Origin: Terriglobales bacterium
Lineage (GTDB): Bacteria > Acidobacteriota > Terriglobia > Terriglobales > Acidobacteriaceae
Length of the DNA stretch: 64,000 nucleotides
Direction of reading: 5' to 3'
Assembly: GCA_035573675.1 (NCBI GenBank)
Contig: DATMAB010000027.1
Span: 310,001 to 374,000 of the forward strand
Made by a program: the position numbers and the translations under genes. Shown here piece after piece: positions 48,156 through 56,500 of this stretch. The notes under the pieces are model-generated. The model did not search any database. It was not told where the DNA came from and saw nothing but the letters and a program-made list of their open reading frames with translations. Within the stretch, counting starts at the first letter, position 1. Every line of letters begins with the position of its first letter.

Positions 48156-51014
48156 GTGGGACACTGGGTGGATATCAATCTGATTCGGACGCTGGCGGAA
48201 GCAGCCTTCGCCCTGCTGCTGCTCGCTTCGTTTTCTCTCTACCTCCGCCGCCGCACTACCCGCCTGCACGGGCAGATCCACGAAAACCTGCTGGCGTTTT
48301 CCAGTCTGGACGTGGATCCGCGGCGCATGATGGACGCCACTGACCTCGTCCCCAGCCTGCAGAAGTTCCTGGACCGGCTGGCCACGCTGCTCCGGGTGGA
48401 GAGCATCGCCATCTCGATCGAAGGCCCACTGCGCAGCACGCTGCCTTCAGTGCAGCGCGGCTTCACCAAGGACTTCCTGGAGCGCGGGGAGCGCTACGGC
48501 GGCCTGGCGGCGCTGGCGCAGTTAGCGCGTGCCCGCGGAGGGATTTACTCGACGCTCGACCTGCAGGCAGAAGCGCGCCTCGATCCGGAACGGGCGGCGG
48601 CAGCCTGGAGTGTTTTCCAACCGGACAAAGTGTGGTCCGTGACCGCCGTCCGCCTGGAGACGCATGAGCGCGAGATGGGCCTGCTGGTGTTCGGGCATCC
48701 GCGCGGCCAGACCTTCAGCCAGGAGCAGCTCCGCCTGCTCAAGGGCGTGGCCATGCAGATCGCCCTGACGCTGGAGAACTACGTCTTCATGCATGACGCT
48801 CAGCGGCGCACGCGCGAGTTCGAATTGATGACGCAGATCGGGCAGGTAGTGAGTTCGCGCCTCGATCCCGATGAAGTGCTGCTGGCCGTGCAGCGTGAGC
48901 TGGGCCGCCTGTTCGACACCTCGACCTTCTACGTAGCGTTCCAGTTCGGCGACCAGATCCGCTTCGAGCTGGAGGTCGATGAAGGGGAGATCCGGCCCAA
49001 GCGCTCCACCAAGGCCGGCAACGGTCTGACCGAGTACATCGTGCGCACCGGACGTCCGCTGCTGGTGGAAGCGGACATGGAGACGGTTCGTACGCGCCTG
49101 GGGCTCGATGGCAGCCTGCGCCCGTCAAAGTCGTTCTGCGGCGTGCCCATCCTGATGTACGGACGGCCGGTGGGCGCCATGGCCGCCATGCACTACGCCA
49201 AGGAGTACGTCTACGGGCAGCGCGACCTGGACGTGATGACCACGGCTTCCGGCTACGTGGCCGTGGCCATCGAGAACGCGCGCATGTTCGCTGAGGAGCA
49301 GCGCCGCTCGCGCTACCTGGGCTTTTTGAACAACATCTCCAAGACCGCCATCTCCAGCCAGGACGCCGACCAGATGATGGCGGAGATCGTGGGCGAGATC
49401 CAGAAGAACTTCCACTACGACCACATCGGCATTGGCTTGCTGGACTACGCCACCAAGGACATTGAGATCAAGGCCGAAGCCGGCTCCACGGCGCAGGCGC
49501 TGGGCAAGCGCGTGCCGCTGGGCGTAGGCATTCTGGGCCGCGCCGCGCGCACCTCCGAGATGGTGCTGGTGCAGAACACCGGTGAGAGCCATTTGCTGGG
49601 CATCCTGCCGGAATCGAAATCGGTGCTGTGCGTCCCCATCGCCTACAGCGAGACCATGCTGGGCGTGCTGAACGTGGAGAGCCGCCGGGAGAACGCCTTC
49701 AGCGAGCAGGAAGTGCTGATCCTGCGCACGCTTGCCGACCTGCTGGCGACCGCGCTGCACAACGCCTTCGTCTTCCAGAAAATGCAGCAGCAGTCCATCA
49801 CCGACGGCCTGACCGGGATCAAGACAAGGCGCTTCTTCGTGGAAGCCCTGCAGGCAGAGTGGAAGCGCGCCTCGCGTACCGGGCGCCCGTTCTCGGTTGT
49901 GCTGATCGACCTGGACAAGTTCAAGGAAGTGAACGACTCGATGGGGCACCTGGAAGGCGACCTGGTGCTGGCGCGCATCGGGCGCCTGCTGGAGCAGAAG
50001 GTGCGGCAGTCGAACGTGGTGGCCCGCTACGGCGGGGACGAGTTCATCATCCTGATGCCGGAAACCGGAATGGAACAGGCGCAGATCCTTTCCGAGCGCC
50101 TGCGGCTGTGGATCGCCACCGATCCCATGCTGAACGAGCGCCACATCACCGGCAGCTTCGGGGTGGCCACCTTTCCGCTCCACGGCGCGACGGTGGAGGA
50201 CGTGGTGCGCGTGGCCGACGCGGGCATGTACGTCTCCAAGCGCAAGGGCGGCAACCACGTCTCCATCGCGGGCGAGTTCGCCGAAGGCGGGCAGCAGCCC
50301 CACCAGCAGCTCATCTCCAGCTACGTGGAGGGCTTCCTGCAGCGTGAACACACGGGACCGTCGGCGGCCGAGGAACTGGTGAGCACCCTGCGACAGTTGA
50401 GCTCCGAGTGCAGCGAAGGGGACCGCGCCGAAGTGCTGATGAACGCGCTGCGCACGCTGACGCGCGCCGCCGAGTCGCGCGAGATCGCCGCCTCCGGGCA
50501 CGGCGAATCCGTGGCGCGAATCGCCGAGGCCATTGGCCGCGAATTGATGCTCAAGCCGGAGGACCTGGCGGACCTGGTCTACGCCGCGCGTATCCACGAC
50601 GTGGGCAAGATCGTGATTCCCGAGCGCTTCCTCAACAAGCCGGACCTGCTCAACGACAGCGAGTACACCGTGGTGAAGGAGCACGTACGCTTGGGAGCGC
50701 AACTGCTGGAGCTGGTTCCCGGCGCCATGCGCGTGGTGCGTTTTGTGCGCCACCATCACGAACGCTTCGACGGCACTGGCTACCCCGACGGGCTCAAGGG
50801 CGAAGAGATCCCGCTGGGCGCGCGCATCATCGGCGTGGCCGAGGCCTATGCCCTCATGACCACGGAGCGGCCGTACGCCCAGGTGCGCAGCCAGCAGGAA
50901 GCCATCGCGGAGATGGAGTCGCTGAGCGGCACGCAGTTCGACGGCATGCTGGTGCGCCTGCTCGTCCACCACCTGAAGACCAAGGCCGAAGCTCCGGCGC
51001 GCAAGGGCCGGTAG
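48156..51014 (+). CDS. GAF-GAF-GAF-GGDEF-HD-GYP cyclic di-GMP turnover protein
   Basis: The ~950-residue product has an N-terminal TM helix (AEAAFALLLLASFSLYL), three GAF-like domains (~65-215, 225-385, 390-545), a GGDEF diguanylate cyclase domain (YGGDEF at ~625; LTGIKTRRFF entry motif) and a C-terminal HD-GYP phosphodiesterase domain (HDVGK at ~814, HHHERFDGTGYPDG at ~866). Both catalytic signatures are intact, so it may make and degrade c-di-GMP under GAF control. Starts GTG 48156 or 48168; the upstream open frame is not protein-like. Divergent from glnS. Confidence 0.93.
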   Translation: MGHWVDINLIRTLAEAAFALLLLASFSLYLRRRTTRLHGQIHENLLAFSSLDVDPRRMMDATDLVPSLQKFLDRLATLLRVESIAISIEGPLRSTLPSVQRGFTKDFLERGERYGGLAALAQLARARGGIYSTLDLQAEARLDPERAAAAWSVFQPDKVWSVTAVRLETHEREMGLLVFGHPRGQTFSQEQLRLLKGVAMQIALTLENYVFMHDAQRRTREFELMTQIGQVVSSRLDPDEVLLAVQRELGRLFDTSTFYVAFQFGDQIRFELEVDEGEIRPKRSTKAGNGLTEYIVRTGRPLLVEADMETVRTRLGLDGSLRPSKSFCGVPILMYGRPVGAMAAMHYAKEYVYGQRDLDVMTTASGYVAVAIENARMFAEEQRRSRYLGFLNNISKTAISSQDADQMMAEIVGEIQKNFHYDHIGIGLLDYATKDIEIKAEAGSTAQALGKRVPLGVGILGRAARTSEMVLVQNTGESHLLGILPESKSVLCVPIAYSETMLGVLNVESRRENAFSEQEVLILRTLADLLATALHNAFVFQKMQQQSITDGLTGIKTRRFFVEALQAEWKRASRTGRPFSVVLIDLDKFKEVNDSMGHLEGDLVLARIGRLLEQKVRQSNVVARYGGDEFIILMPETGMEQAQILSERLRLWIATDPMLNERHITGSFGVATFPLHGATVEDVVRVADAGMYVSKRKGGNHVSIAGEFAEGGQQPHQQLISSYVEGFLQREHTGPSAAEELVSTLRQLSSECSEGDRAEVLMNALRTLTRAAESREIAASGHGESVARIAEAIGRELMLKPEDLADLVYAARIHDVGKIVIPERFLNKPDLLNDSEYTVVKEHVRLGAQLLELVPGAMRVVRFVRHHHERFDGTGYPDGLKGEEIPLGARIIGVAEAYALMTTERPYAQVRSQQEAIAEMESLSGTQFDGMLVRLLVHHLKTKAEAPARKGR

Positions 51015-51079
51015 CCGCCTTCAGCGCGCCAGCCGGACGAAGAACGCGAATGCTCTCATAAGCCGTCGGACCAGGACGG

Positions 51080-51580
51080 TCAACGGCGTTGCCGCGGGCG
51101 GCGGGTGAGCAAGACCACCACCTGCGCCATGGCGGTGTTGCGCAGGCCCAGGCCCTCCGGCGTCTTTGCCTTCAGGCTGACAGCCGAGACAGCAACGCCG
51201 AGGAGTCCGGCCACGTGTTTGCGGATGCGCAGGGCATGCGGGCCGACTTTGGGCTCTGCCAGCACCAGGGTAGAATCCACGTTGGCGACGCGGAAGCCTG
51301 TGCGTGCGACCTGCTTCAACGCTTCGCCCAGGAAGATGGCGGAGTCCGCGCCCTTCCATTTCTTCTCCGAGGGCGGAAAGTAGGAGCCGATGTCACCGGC
51401 GGCCACGGCGCCCAGCAGGGCGTCGGTCAGGGCGTGCAGCAGGACGTCGCCGTCGGAATGCCCGGCCAGGCCGCGCGGGTGCGCCAGCCTCACCCCGCCC
51501 AGCTTCAGCGGGATGCCGCGACGAAAAACGTGCGAATCAAAACCGTAGCCGATTCTCATGCTCTTCCGCCGCGGATTCAC
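51080..51580 (-). CDS. ispF: 2-C-methyl-D-erythritol 2,4-cyclodiphosphate synthase
   Basis: MEP-pathway enzyme. MRIGYGFDSHVFRRG, LGGVRLAHPRGLAGHSDGDVLLHALTDALLGA (Zn ligands), GDIGSYFPPSEKKWKGADS and SLKAKTPEGLGL (substrate loop) are conserved. The ATG at 51559 (MRIGYGFD) is the expected start, giving ~159 residues; the ATG at 51580 adds 7. Downstream of ispD, but separated from it by remnant and repeat DNA. Confidence 0.95.
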   Translation of the reverse strand: MNPRRKSMRIGYGFDSHVFRRGIPLKLGGVRLAHPRGLAGHSDGDVLLHALTDALLGAVAAGDIGSYFPPSEKKWKGADSAIFLGEALKQVARTGFRVANVDSTLVLAEPKVGPHALRIRKHVAGLLGVAVSAVSLKAKTPEGLGLRNTAMAQVVVLLTRRPRQRR

Positions 51581-51764
51581 GCGGATGAACGCGGATTCTT
51601 CTTTCTCTCATTTGCAAAGACAAAGCGATTGAACTGAGGCTTCGGTTCAAAATTGAGGAGCAGGCCCACTTCGACTGGAGTCGCACGCAGGTAGTTGTCC
51701 CGCCTATCGCCAAAGTATTGATTCTCCATTTTCTTATCCGCGTGTATCCGCGGAAATCCGCGGT
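51555..51764. repeat. ACGCGGAT-type repeats flanking the GxxExxY remnant
   Basis: GCGGATTCACGCGGATGAAC with ACGCGGATTC on the left and CGCGTGTATCCGCGG plus AAATCCGCGG on the right, in opposite orientation around the remnant. Similar text (CACGGATTACACGGG) lies at 52564. Confidence 0.75.
51601..51696 (-). pseudogene. remnant of a GxxExxY-family protein (C-terminal end)
   Basis: On the minus strand the stretch NYLRATPVEVGLLLNFEPKP, followed by QFNRFVFANERK, matches the C-terminal end of GxxExxY proteins (PD-(D/E)XK-like superfamily). The upstream catalytic part is missing, replaced by ATCCGCGGAAATCCGCGG repeat text. The remnant is bounded on both sides by ACGCGGAT-type repeats. Confidence 0.65.
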
Positions 51765-52490
51765 TCAAGCGTTTTTCTTTTCCTGGGCCAGATAAAACTC
51801 AGCCAGCTCCAAATCCGCCGGGCTGGTGATCTTGAGGTTGCGGGCGGAGCCCATGACCACCGCCACCTCATGTCCCGAGCGTTCGACCAGGGAGGCCTCG
51901 TCGGTGCCGGTGAAGCCGTCCGCCTGGGCTTCATCGAAGGCTTTCTTCACTACATCGTAGCGGAAGCCCTGCGGGGTCTGAGCCATGACCACGCGCTCAC
52001 GCGGGATGGTGGTGATGACGATAGCACCCTCGGCGGTGCGGTCGACTTGCTTGATGGTGTCTACAGCAGGGACGCCCGCGATGGCTGCGCCATGCCTGGC
52101 GGCGGCAGCGATCACGTTGCCGATGGTCTCCCTGTCCACGAAGGGGCGCACGGCATCATGCACCAGCACGATATCGTCCGGGGCCGGCTGCGAGCGGCGC
52201 TCAAGCTCCGCCAGGGCGTTGGCCACCGACTGCTGGCGGTTTTCGCCACCCTCCACCAGGCGGACCGGGCGCGCCGGGCGCTCCTGGTCCAGGCGCGGGG
52301 CGAAGCGCTCGCTGTCCAGTGAACGCAGCGCCACATAGATCTCGGCAACCTCGGCCAGGGCGGTGAACTTGCGCAGGGTATGTATGAGGATGGGGACGCC
52401 GGCCATCTCGGTGAACTGCTTGGGCGCACCCGCCACGGGCGCCATGCGCGTGCCCAGCCCAGCGGCGGGGATGATGACGAAGACCCTCAT
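51765..52490 (-). CDS. ispD: 2-C-methyl-D-erythritol 4-phosphate cytidylyltransferase
   Basis: MEP-pathway nucleotidyltransferase. IIPAAGLGTRMAPVAGAPKQF is the CTP-binding loop; VAEIYVAL, VEGGENRQQSVANAL, ILVHDAVRPFV-like IVLVHDAVRPFVDRE, TIPRERVVMAQTPQGFRYDVV and FTGTDEASLVERSGHEVAVVMGSARNLKIT are all present. 241 residues is usual. An ispD-ispF order is common; here ~170 nt of repeat/remnant separates them. Confidence 0.96.
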   Translation of the reverse strand: MRVFVIIPAAGLGTRMAPVAGAPKQFTEMAGVPILIHTLRKFTALAEVAEIYVALRSLDSERFAPRLDQERPARPVRLVEGGENRQQSVANALAELERRSQPAPDDIVLVHDAVRPFVDRETIGNVIAAAARHGAAIAGVPAVDTIKQVDRTAEGAIVITTIPRERVVMAQTPQGFRYDVVKKAFDEAQADGFTGTDEASLVERSGHEVAVVMGSARNLKITSPADLELAEFYLAQEKKNA

Positions 52491-52516
52491 CGGGGGCGAA
52501 AAGTATAGAACAGGTG

Positions 52517-52544
52517 TCAGTGGTCAGTGGCCAGTTGCCAGTTG
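52517..52544. repeat. heptamer array upstream of ispD
   Basis: Four units TCAGTGG, TCAGTGG, CCAGTTG, CCAGTTG. Confidence 0.92.
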
Positions 52545-52640
52545 AAAAAAGCCAAGAGGCAGCCACGGATTACACGGGTGAGCACGAATGACTTCTATGG
52601 CTGAGTGCGGAACGCGGAATGCGCCATGCGCGCGGCCTTA

Positions 52641-52675
52641 ACTGACCACTGATCCCTGGCCACTGGCCACTGCCG
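52641..52675. repeat. heptamer array abutting the PIN-TRAM stop codon
   Basis: Five units ACTGACC, ACTGATC, CCTGGCC, ACTGGCC, ACTGCCG end exactly at the base before the TAA (minus strand, 52676-52678) of the PIN-TRAM gene. Confidence 0.92.
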
Positions 52676-53770
52676 TTACGGCTCGACCGGCGGCCGCTCG
52701 ACCACGATGGGCTGAGGGCGGCGGGCTTCCTGGGCCGGCGAACGCGGCTCGGACGGTCGGATCTCGGCGGGGCGGATGGCGGCCGTCGAATCGGTGAGCT
52801 TGCCGAAGATCATCTTGCCGGCCGTGGTCTGGAGGACCGAGGTCACGGAAATCTCCACGTTCTTGCCGATCATGCGGCGGGCATTATCCACCACGACCAT
52901 GGTGCCGTCGTCGAGGTACGCCACGCCCTGGTTGTACTCCTTGCCCTCCTTGAGGATAAAGACCTTCATGGCCTCGCCCGGCAGCACGATGGGCTTCAGG
53001 GAATTGGCCAGTTCGTTGATGTTGAGCACGGGCACGCCCTGGAGCTGGGCGACCTTGTTGAGGTTGAAGTCGTTGGTGACGATCTTGGCCTCGTAAACTT
53101 TGGCCAGTTCGATGAGCTTCAGGTCCACCTCGCGGACCGTAGGAAAGTCGTCGTCGACGATCTGCACGTCGAGCGAGGCGATCTTCTGGATGCGTTGCAG
53201 GATGTCCAGGCCCCGGCGGCCACGGTTGCGCTTGAGCGAATCGGCCGAATCCGCCACCAACTGCAGCTCACGCAGCACAAAACGCGGAATCACGATGACG
53301 CCGTCGAGGAAGCCGGTTTCGGCGATATCTGCGATACGGCCGTCGATGATCACGCTGGTGTCAAGAATCTTGTAGCTCTTCTTGCCCTGCTTCTCGCCCC
53401 CGAACACGCCGCCCAGGGCGTTCAGATTCAGCAGGTCGCCCTTGTTGGCCCCAAGGATGAGGCCGACGTAGGCCATAAGCAGGACGACCATGAGCTGCAG
53501 GAAGCTCTGGGTGGAACCGGGAGCGATGCTGTTGCGGATGACCAGGCTGAACAGGTAGGCACCGAGGATGCCCAGGATGCTGCCGATGGCCGCCCCGATG
53601 AGCCGGCGCAGGCTGATGACGCGCAGGCGCACCTCGAACAGGATGACCCCCACACCGAGGAGGAACCCGAGGACGGCGGCATAGGCTGCGGGCAGCCCGA
53701 AGGGCTTCAGGGCGACGGCCGCCACCGCCACCACCACGATAAAAATCAGGCGGATGAGGACTAAATCCAT
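52676..53770 (-). CDS. membrane PIN-TRAM domain protein (YacL-like)
   Basis: The 364-residue protein has four N-terminal TM helices (MDLVLIRLIFIVVVAVAAVA, AAYAAVLGFLLGVGVILF, LIGAAIGSILGILGAYLF, LMVVLLMAYVGLILGA). A PIN nuclease domain (YKILDTSVIIDGRIADI, IVTNDFNLNKVAQLQGVPVLNI; acidic residues conserved) and a TRAM domain (VAYLDDGTMVVVDNARRMIGK) follow. Probably an RNase or RNA-binding protein. The Pro-rich C-terminus ends against a heptamer array. In many bacteria it lies upstream of ispD, as here. Confidence 0.93.
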   Translation of the reverse strand: MDLVLIRLIFIVVVAVAAVALKPFGLPAAYAAVLGFLLGVGVILFEVRLRVISLRRLIGAAIGSILGILGAYLFSLVIRNSIAPGSTQSFLQLMVVLLMAYVGLILGANKGDLLNLNALGGVFGGEKQGKKSYKILDTSVIIDGRIADIAETGFLDGVIVIPRFVLRELQLVADSADSLKRNRGRRGLDILQRIQKIASLDVQIVDDDFPTVREVDLKLIELAKVYEAKIVTNDFNLNKVAQLQGVPVLNINELANSLKPIVLPGEAMKVFILKEGKEYNQGVAYLDDGTMVVVDNARRMIGKNVEISVTSVLQTTAGKMIFGKLTDSTAAIRPAEIRPSEPRSPAQEARRPQPIVVERPPVEP

Positions 53771-54044
53771 GTCGGGACCTCCTTCCTAAGGCCGCCGGCA
53801 CTGCTAATGATGCGGCTCCTACCACTTCGGTCCCGTGCAACTTTCCACGCTCGGAGCCTATGAAAGATGACGTCGCTCCGACCCGGGACGACAATCCAAA
53901 CCCCTGCTCCCGGGAATACCTAGCGCCAACCTATAACAACCTCGCTGCCAAGAGCTATGGCACGGAAGTGCCAATTCCGCGCAGTTATCACAAGAATAAA
54001 CATAGCACAGCATATTGTTATTGACCAAGTTACTAAAAGGAAGC

Positions 54045-54232
54045 ATCGTAGGGTGCGGCAGCGAACGGGCTGCCCCAAGGTCCACAGCGGCGCAGGCGAA
54101 CCAGCCTGCGCCGAAAAAACAGACTCAGCCCACCCGAAAGGGAGATGAGCGGGCTTGCCTCCACCGGACGAGAGGCGGGGGCTGGAAAAACCGGCGCAAA
54201 AATTCTCGGGGGAGAACGCGCCGGTTTTTTCC
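54045..54232 (+). ncRNA. candidate structured RNA or leader ending in a terminator
   Basis: Successive stems: GGCAGC/GCTGCC near 54056-54074, a perfect 9-bp GGCGCAGGC/GCCTGCGCC (54089-54097 with 54104-54112, loop GAACCA), GCCC/GGGC near 54128-54156, GCCTC/GAGGC near 54157-54176, then the terminator. There is no plus-strand gene upstream for the terminator to serve, so it most likely ends a free-standing small RNA or an attenuated leader of the peptidase gene. It does not match riboswitch classes whose consensus I can recall. Confidence 0.55.
54186..54232 (+). terminator. strong terminator hairpin with orphan position
   Basis: CCGGCGC (54191-54197) pairs with GCGCCGG (54218-54224), with a nested TTCTC/GAGAA stem capped by GGGG, followed by TTTTTT. 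A-run on the left makes it possibly bidirectional. Confidence 0.88.
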
Positions 54233-54340
54233 TTTCTAGGCGACTCCTTTTCAAGCCCTGCGTCTTCACTTTACGGCGCGATTGCCCGCCCGGTACAATC
54301 CGCCGTTCCGGCGTCCGGGCCGGGACTGAGGGAGGCAGAA

Positions 54341-56497
54341 GTGCCCAGGCAAGGCATCGAAGCCACGCTGCTCGCAGTGCTGATGACCGCCACGCTGCCG
54401 GCGTGGGCCAAGTACATCCCCGACCCCATTGTGAAGTACCAGATCAGCGCGCGGCTCGACCCCCGCACCAAGATGGTGCACGGCAGCGAGACCATCGAGT
54501 GGCGCAACGCTTCCGGCGACACCATCACCGACTTGCAGTTCCATCTGTATCTGAACGCCTTCAAGAACACCCAGACCACATTCATGCGGGAAGGAGGCGG
54601 CACGCAGCGGCGGGTGAAGTTCCGCGCGCGTGAGGACGCCTGGGGCTACATGCAGGTGCGCCGCATCCTCGTGGACGGCGAGGACCTGACCATCGCGATG
54701 GAGTACATCCAGCCGGACGACGGCAACAAACAGGACCAGACGGTGATGCGGCTGCCGCTTACGCATGCCATCGGGCCGGGCGGGCGGGCCAAGATCGAGA
54801 TCGAGTGGGTGTCAAAGCTGCCGCGGGTGTTCGCGCGCACGGGATTCCAGGACGACTTCTTTTTCGTGGCCCAGTGGTATCCCAAGCCGGGAGTCTATGA
54901 AGCGGCCGGGGAGCGGCATCGCGGCCGGGGCGGGTGGAACTGCCATCAGTTCCACGCCCAAAGCGAGTTTTACGCGGATTTCGGCACCTTCGACGTGGAC
55001 CTGACGGTGCCGCGCGACTTTGCCGTGGCCGCCACCGGAATGCGCCGCAGCCGCACCGAGAATCCCGATGGCACCGCCACGTACAACTACTACCAGGAGG
55101 ACGTGCACGATTTCGCCTGGGTGGCGCAGCCGCTGTCCCAGGTGGTGATCGACGAACGCACGTTCGTGGCCAACGAGCGCGTTACGGAAGATGAGTATCG
55201 TGAGTGGGCGGAGAAGACCGGGGTCTCGCCCGACGAGCTGCGGCTGGACGACGTGCGAATCATCCTGTTCATGCAGAAGGAGCACGCGGCCCAGGCGACC
55301 CGGCACTACTGGGCGGTAGCCCACGCCATCAAGTGGTACGGGCTCTGGTACGGGAAGTACCCCTACGAGACGATCACGGTGGTCGATCCGCCGTGGAGCG
55401 GGTCCGGGGCCGGGGGCATGGAGTATCCGACCTTGATTACCGCCGGAACGGTGTTCTGGCCGGGCAAGGCCGACCTCCACGAAGGGCCTGAGTCGGTCAC
55501 CGTGCATGAGTTCGGCCACCAGTACTGGTACGGGCTGGTGGCCAACAACGAGTTCGAGGAAGCCTGGCTCGACGAGGGCTTCAACACCTACTCGACCGGC
55601 AAGGTGCTGGAGCGCACCTTCGGACCCGACTATTCGTACGAGTACATTCTCGGAGTGCCGGTGCCGGCGCGGCCGTGGGTGAAGATCTGGGCGCCCCGCT
55701 ATCCGTGGAAGGGCGTGAAGCAGGTGGGCATCGGGCAGTACTGGGAGTGGGTGCCGCTGTTCCAGCAATACGGCCGGACGCGCGCCTTTTGGGAGTACGC
55801 AGCCACGGATCAGGTGCAGCGCAACGCCTGGGAGTTCTTCAACCGCGAGAGCTACTCGGCACAGTCCTATGCCAAGACCGAGCTGACCCTGCGCACGCTG
55901 GAGGAAATGCTGGGAGACCGCTGGCCGCGGGTGATGCGCACCTACTTCCAGCGCTGGCGCTTCCGGCATCCCGATGCGCAGGACTTCATGGCCGTAGTGC
56001 GGGAAGTCTCCGGGCGCGACATGGGCTGGTTCTTCGACCAGTCGCTGAACTGGTCCAGCACCCTGGAATACTCGGTGACCTTTCATACGGGCAAGCGCAC
56101 GCCCAAGGAGGGCTACTTCGACGACAACGGCGAGCCGAAACTGGTCACGGCCTCACCCGCGCCGGCGCCGGGAACGCCGGACAACGTGGAGTCGGAAGTG
56201 ATCGTGCGCCGCCTGGGCAACATGCGGTTTCCGGTGGTGCTGCACGTGAGATTCGCCGACGGAAAGGAAGTGCGGGAGCGATGGGACGGGAACTATCGCT
56301 GGGCGAAATTCCAGTACCGCAACCGGCCGGCGATCGTCTCGGCGGAGATCGATCGCGATTTTACCTGGAAGCTGGAAGTCCCGCGGACCGACAACAGCGC
56401 GCTGGCCGAGCCCGTGCGCCTGGCGGCCGACAAGTGGTATCTGCGCTGGGTGGTGTGGATCCAGAACGTCCTGATGACTTTTTCTTTTTTTGCGTGA
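54341..56497 (+). CDS. secreted M1-family (gluzincin) metallopeptidase 1
   Basis: The 718-residue product has a signal peptide (GIEATLLAVLMTATLPAWA) and an N-terminal beta-domain (KYQISARLDPRTKMVHGSETIEW). The catalytic domain has GAGGMEYPTL (exopeptidase motif variant) and VTVHEFGHQYWYGLVANNEFEEAWLDEGF (HExxH-18x-E Zn site). A C-terminal tail ends in VVWIQNVLMTFSFFA, hydrophobic and perhaps membrane-associated. The GTG at 54341 has a GGGAGGCAG ribosome-binding site; an open frame upstream crosses the terminator and is not used. The next gene follows after 3 nt. Confidence 0.9.
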   Translation: MPRQGIEATLLAVLMTATLPAWAKYIPDPIVKYQISARLDPRTKMVHGSETIEWRNASGDTITDLQFHLYLNAFKNTQTTFMREGGGTQRRVKFRAREDAWGYMQVRRILVDGEDLTIAMEYIQPDDGNKQDQTVMRLPLTHAIGPGGRAKIEIEWVSKLPRVFARTGFQDDFFFVAQWYPKPGVYEAAGERHRGRGGWNCHQFHAQSEFYADFGTFDVDLTVPRDFAVAATGMRRSRTENPDGTATYNYYQEDVHDFAWVAQPLSQVVIDERTFVANERVTEDEYREWAEKTGVSPDELRLDDVRIILFMQKEHAAQATRHYWAVAHAIKWYGLWYGKYPYETITVVDPPWSGSGAGGMEYPTLITAGTVFWPGKADLHEGPESVTVHEFGHQYWYGLVANNEFEEAWLDEGFNTYSTGKVLERTFGPDYSYEYILGVPVPARPWVKIWAPRYPWKGVKQVGIGQYWEWVPLFQQYGRTRAFWEYAATDQVQRNAWEFFNRESYSAQSYAKTELTLRTLEEMLGDRWPRVMRTYFQRWRFRHPDAQDFMAVVREVSGRDMGWFFDQSLNWSSTLEYSVTFHTGKRTPKEGYFDDNGEPKLVTASPAPAPGTPDNVESEVIVRRLGNMRFPVVLHVRFADGKEVRERWDGNYRWAKFQYRNRPAIVSAEIDRDFTWKLEVPRTDNSALAEPVRLAADKWYLRWVVWIQNVLMTFSFFA

Positions 56498-56500
56498 GAC

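Larger units (their letters stand above)
53771..54340. other. divergent intergenic region with structured RNA candidate
   Basis: The gap lies between the PIN-TRAM gene (minus) and an M1 peptidase gene (plus). The left part includes an AT-rich stretch (53985-54040). The middle is a run of hairpins ending in a strong terminator (54186-54232). No protein-coding frame is convincing. Confidence 0.6.

Noticed and set aside
49125-50972. 615-codon minus-strand open frame opposite the GGDEF/HD-GYP gene
   Set aside because: His/Arg/Val/Gln-rich with no recognisable domain; shadow of a well-supported gene.
54045-54232. Identification of the structured RNA as RNase P, SRP, tmRNA or 6S RNA
   Set aside because: The conserved core sequences of RNase P, SRP and tmRNA that I can recall are absent, and the hairpin-chain layout does not match 6S RNA.
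54155-54340. Upstream extension of the M1 peptidase gene
   Set aside because: It would cross a strong terminator and precede the signal peptide; GTG 54341 has a good ribosome-binding site.
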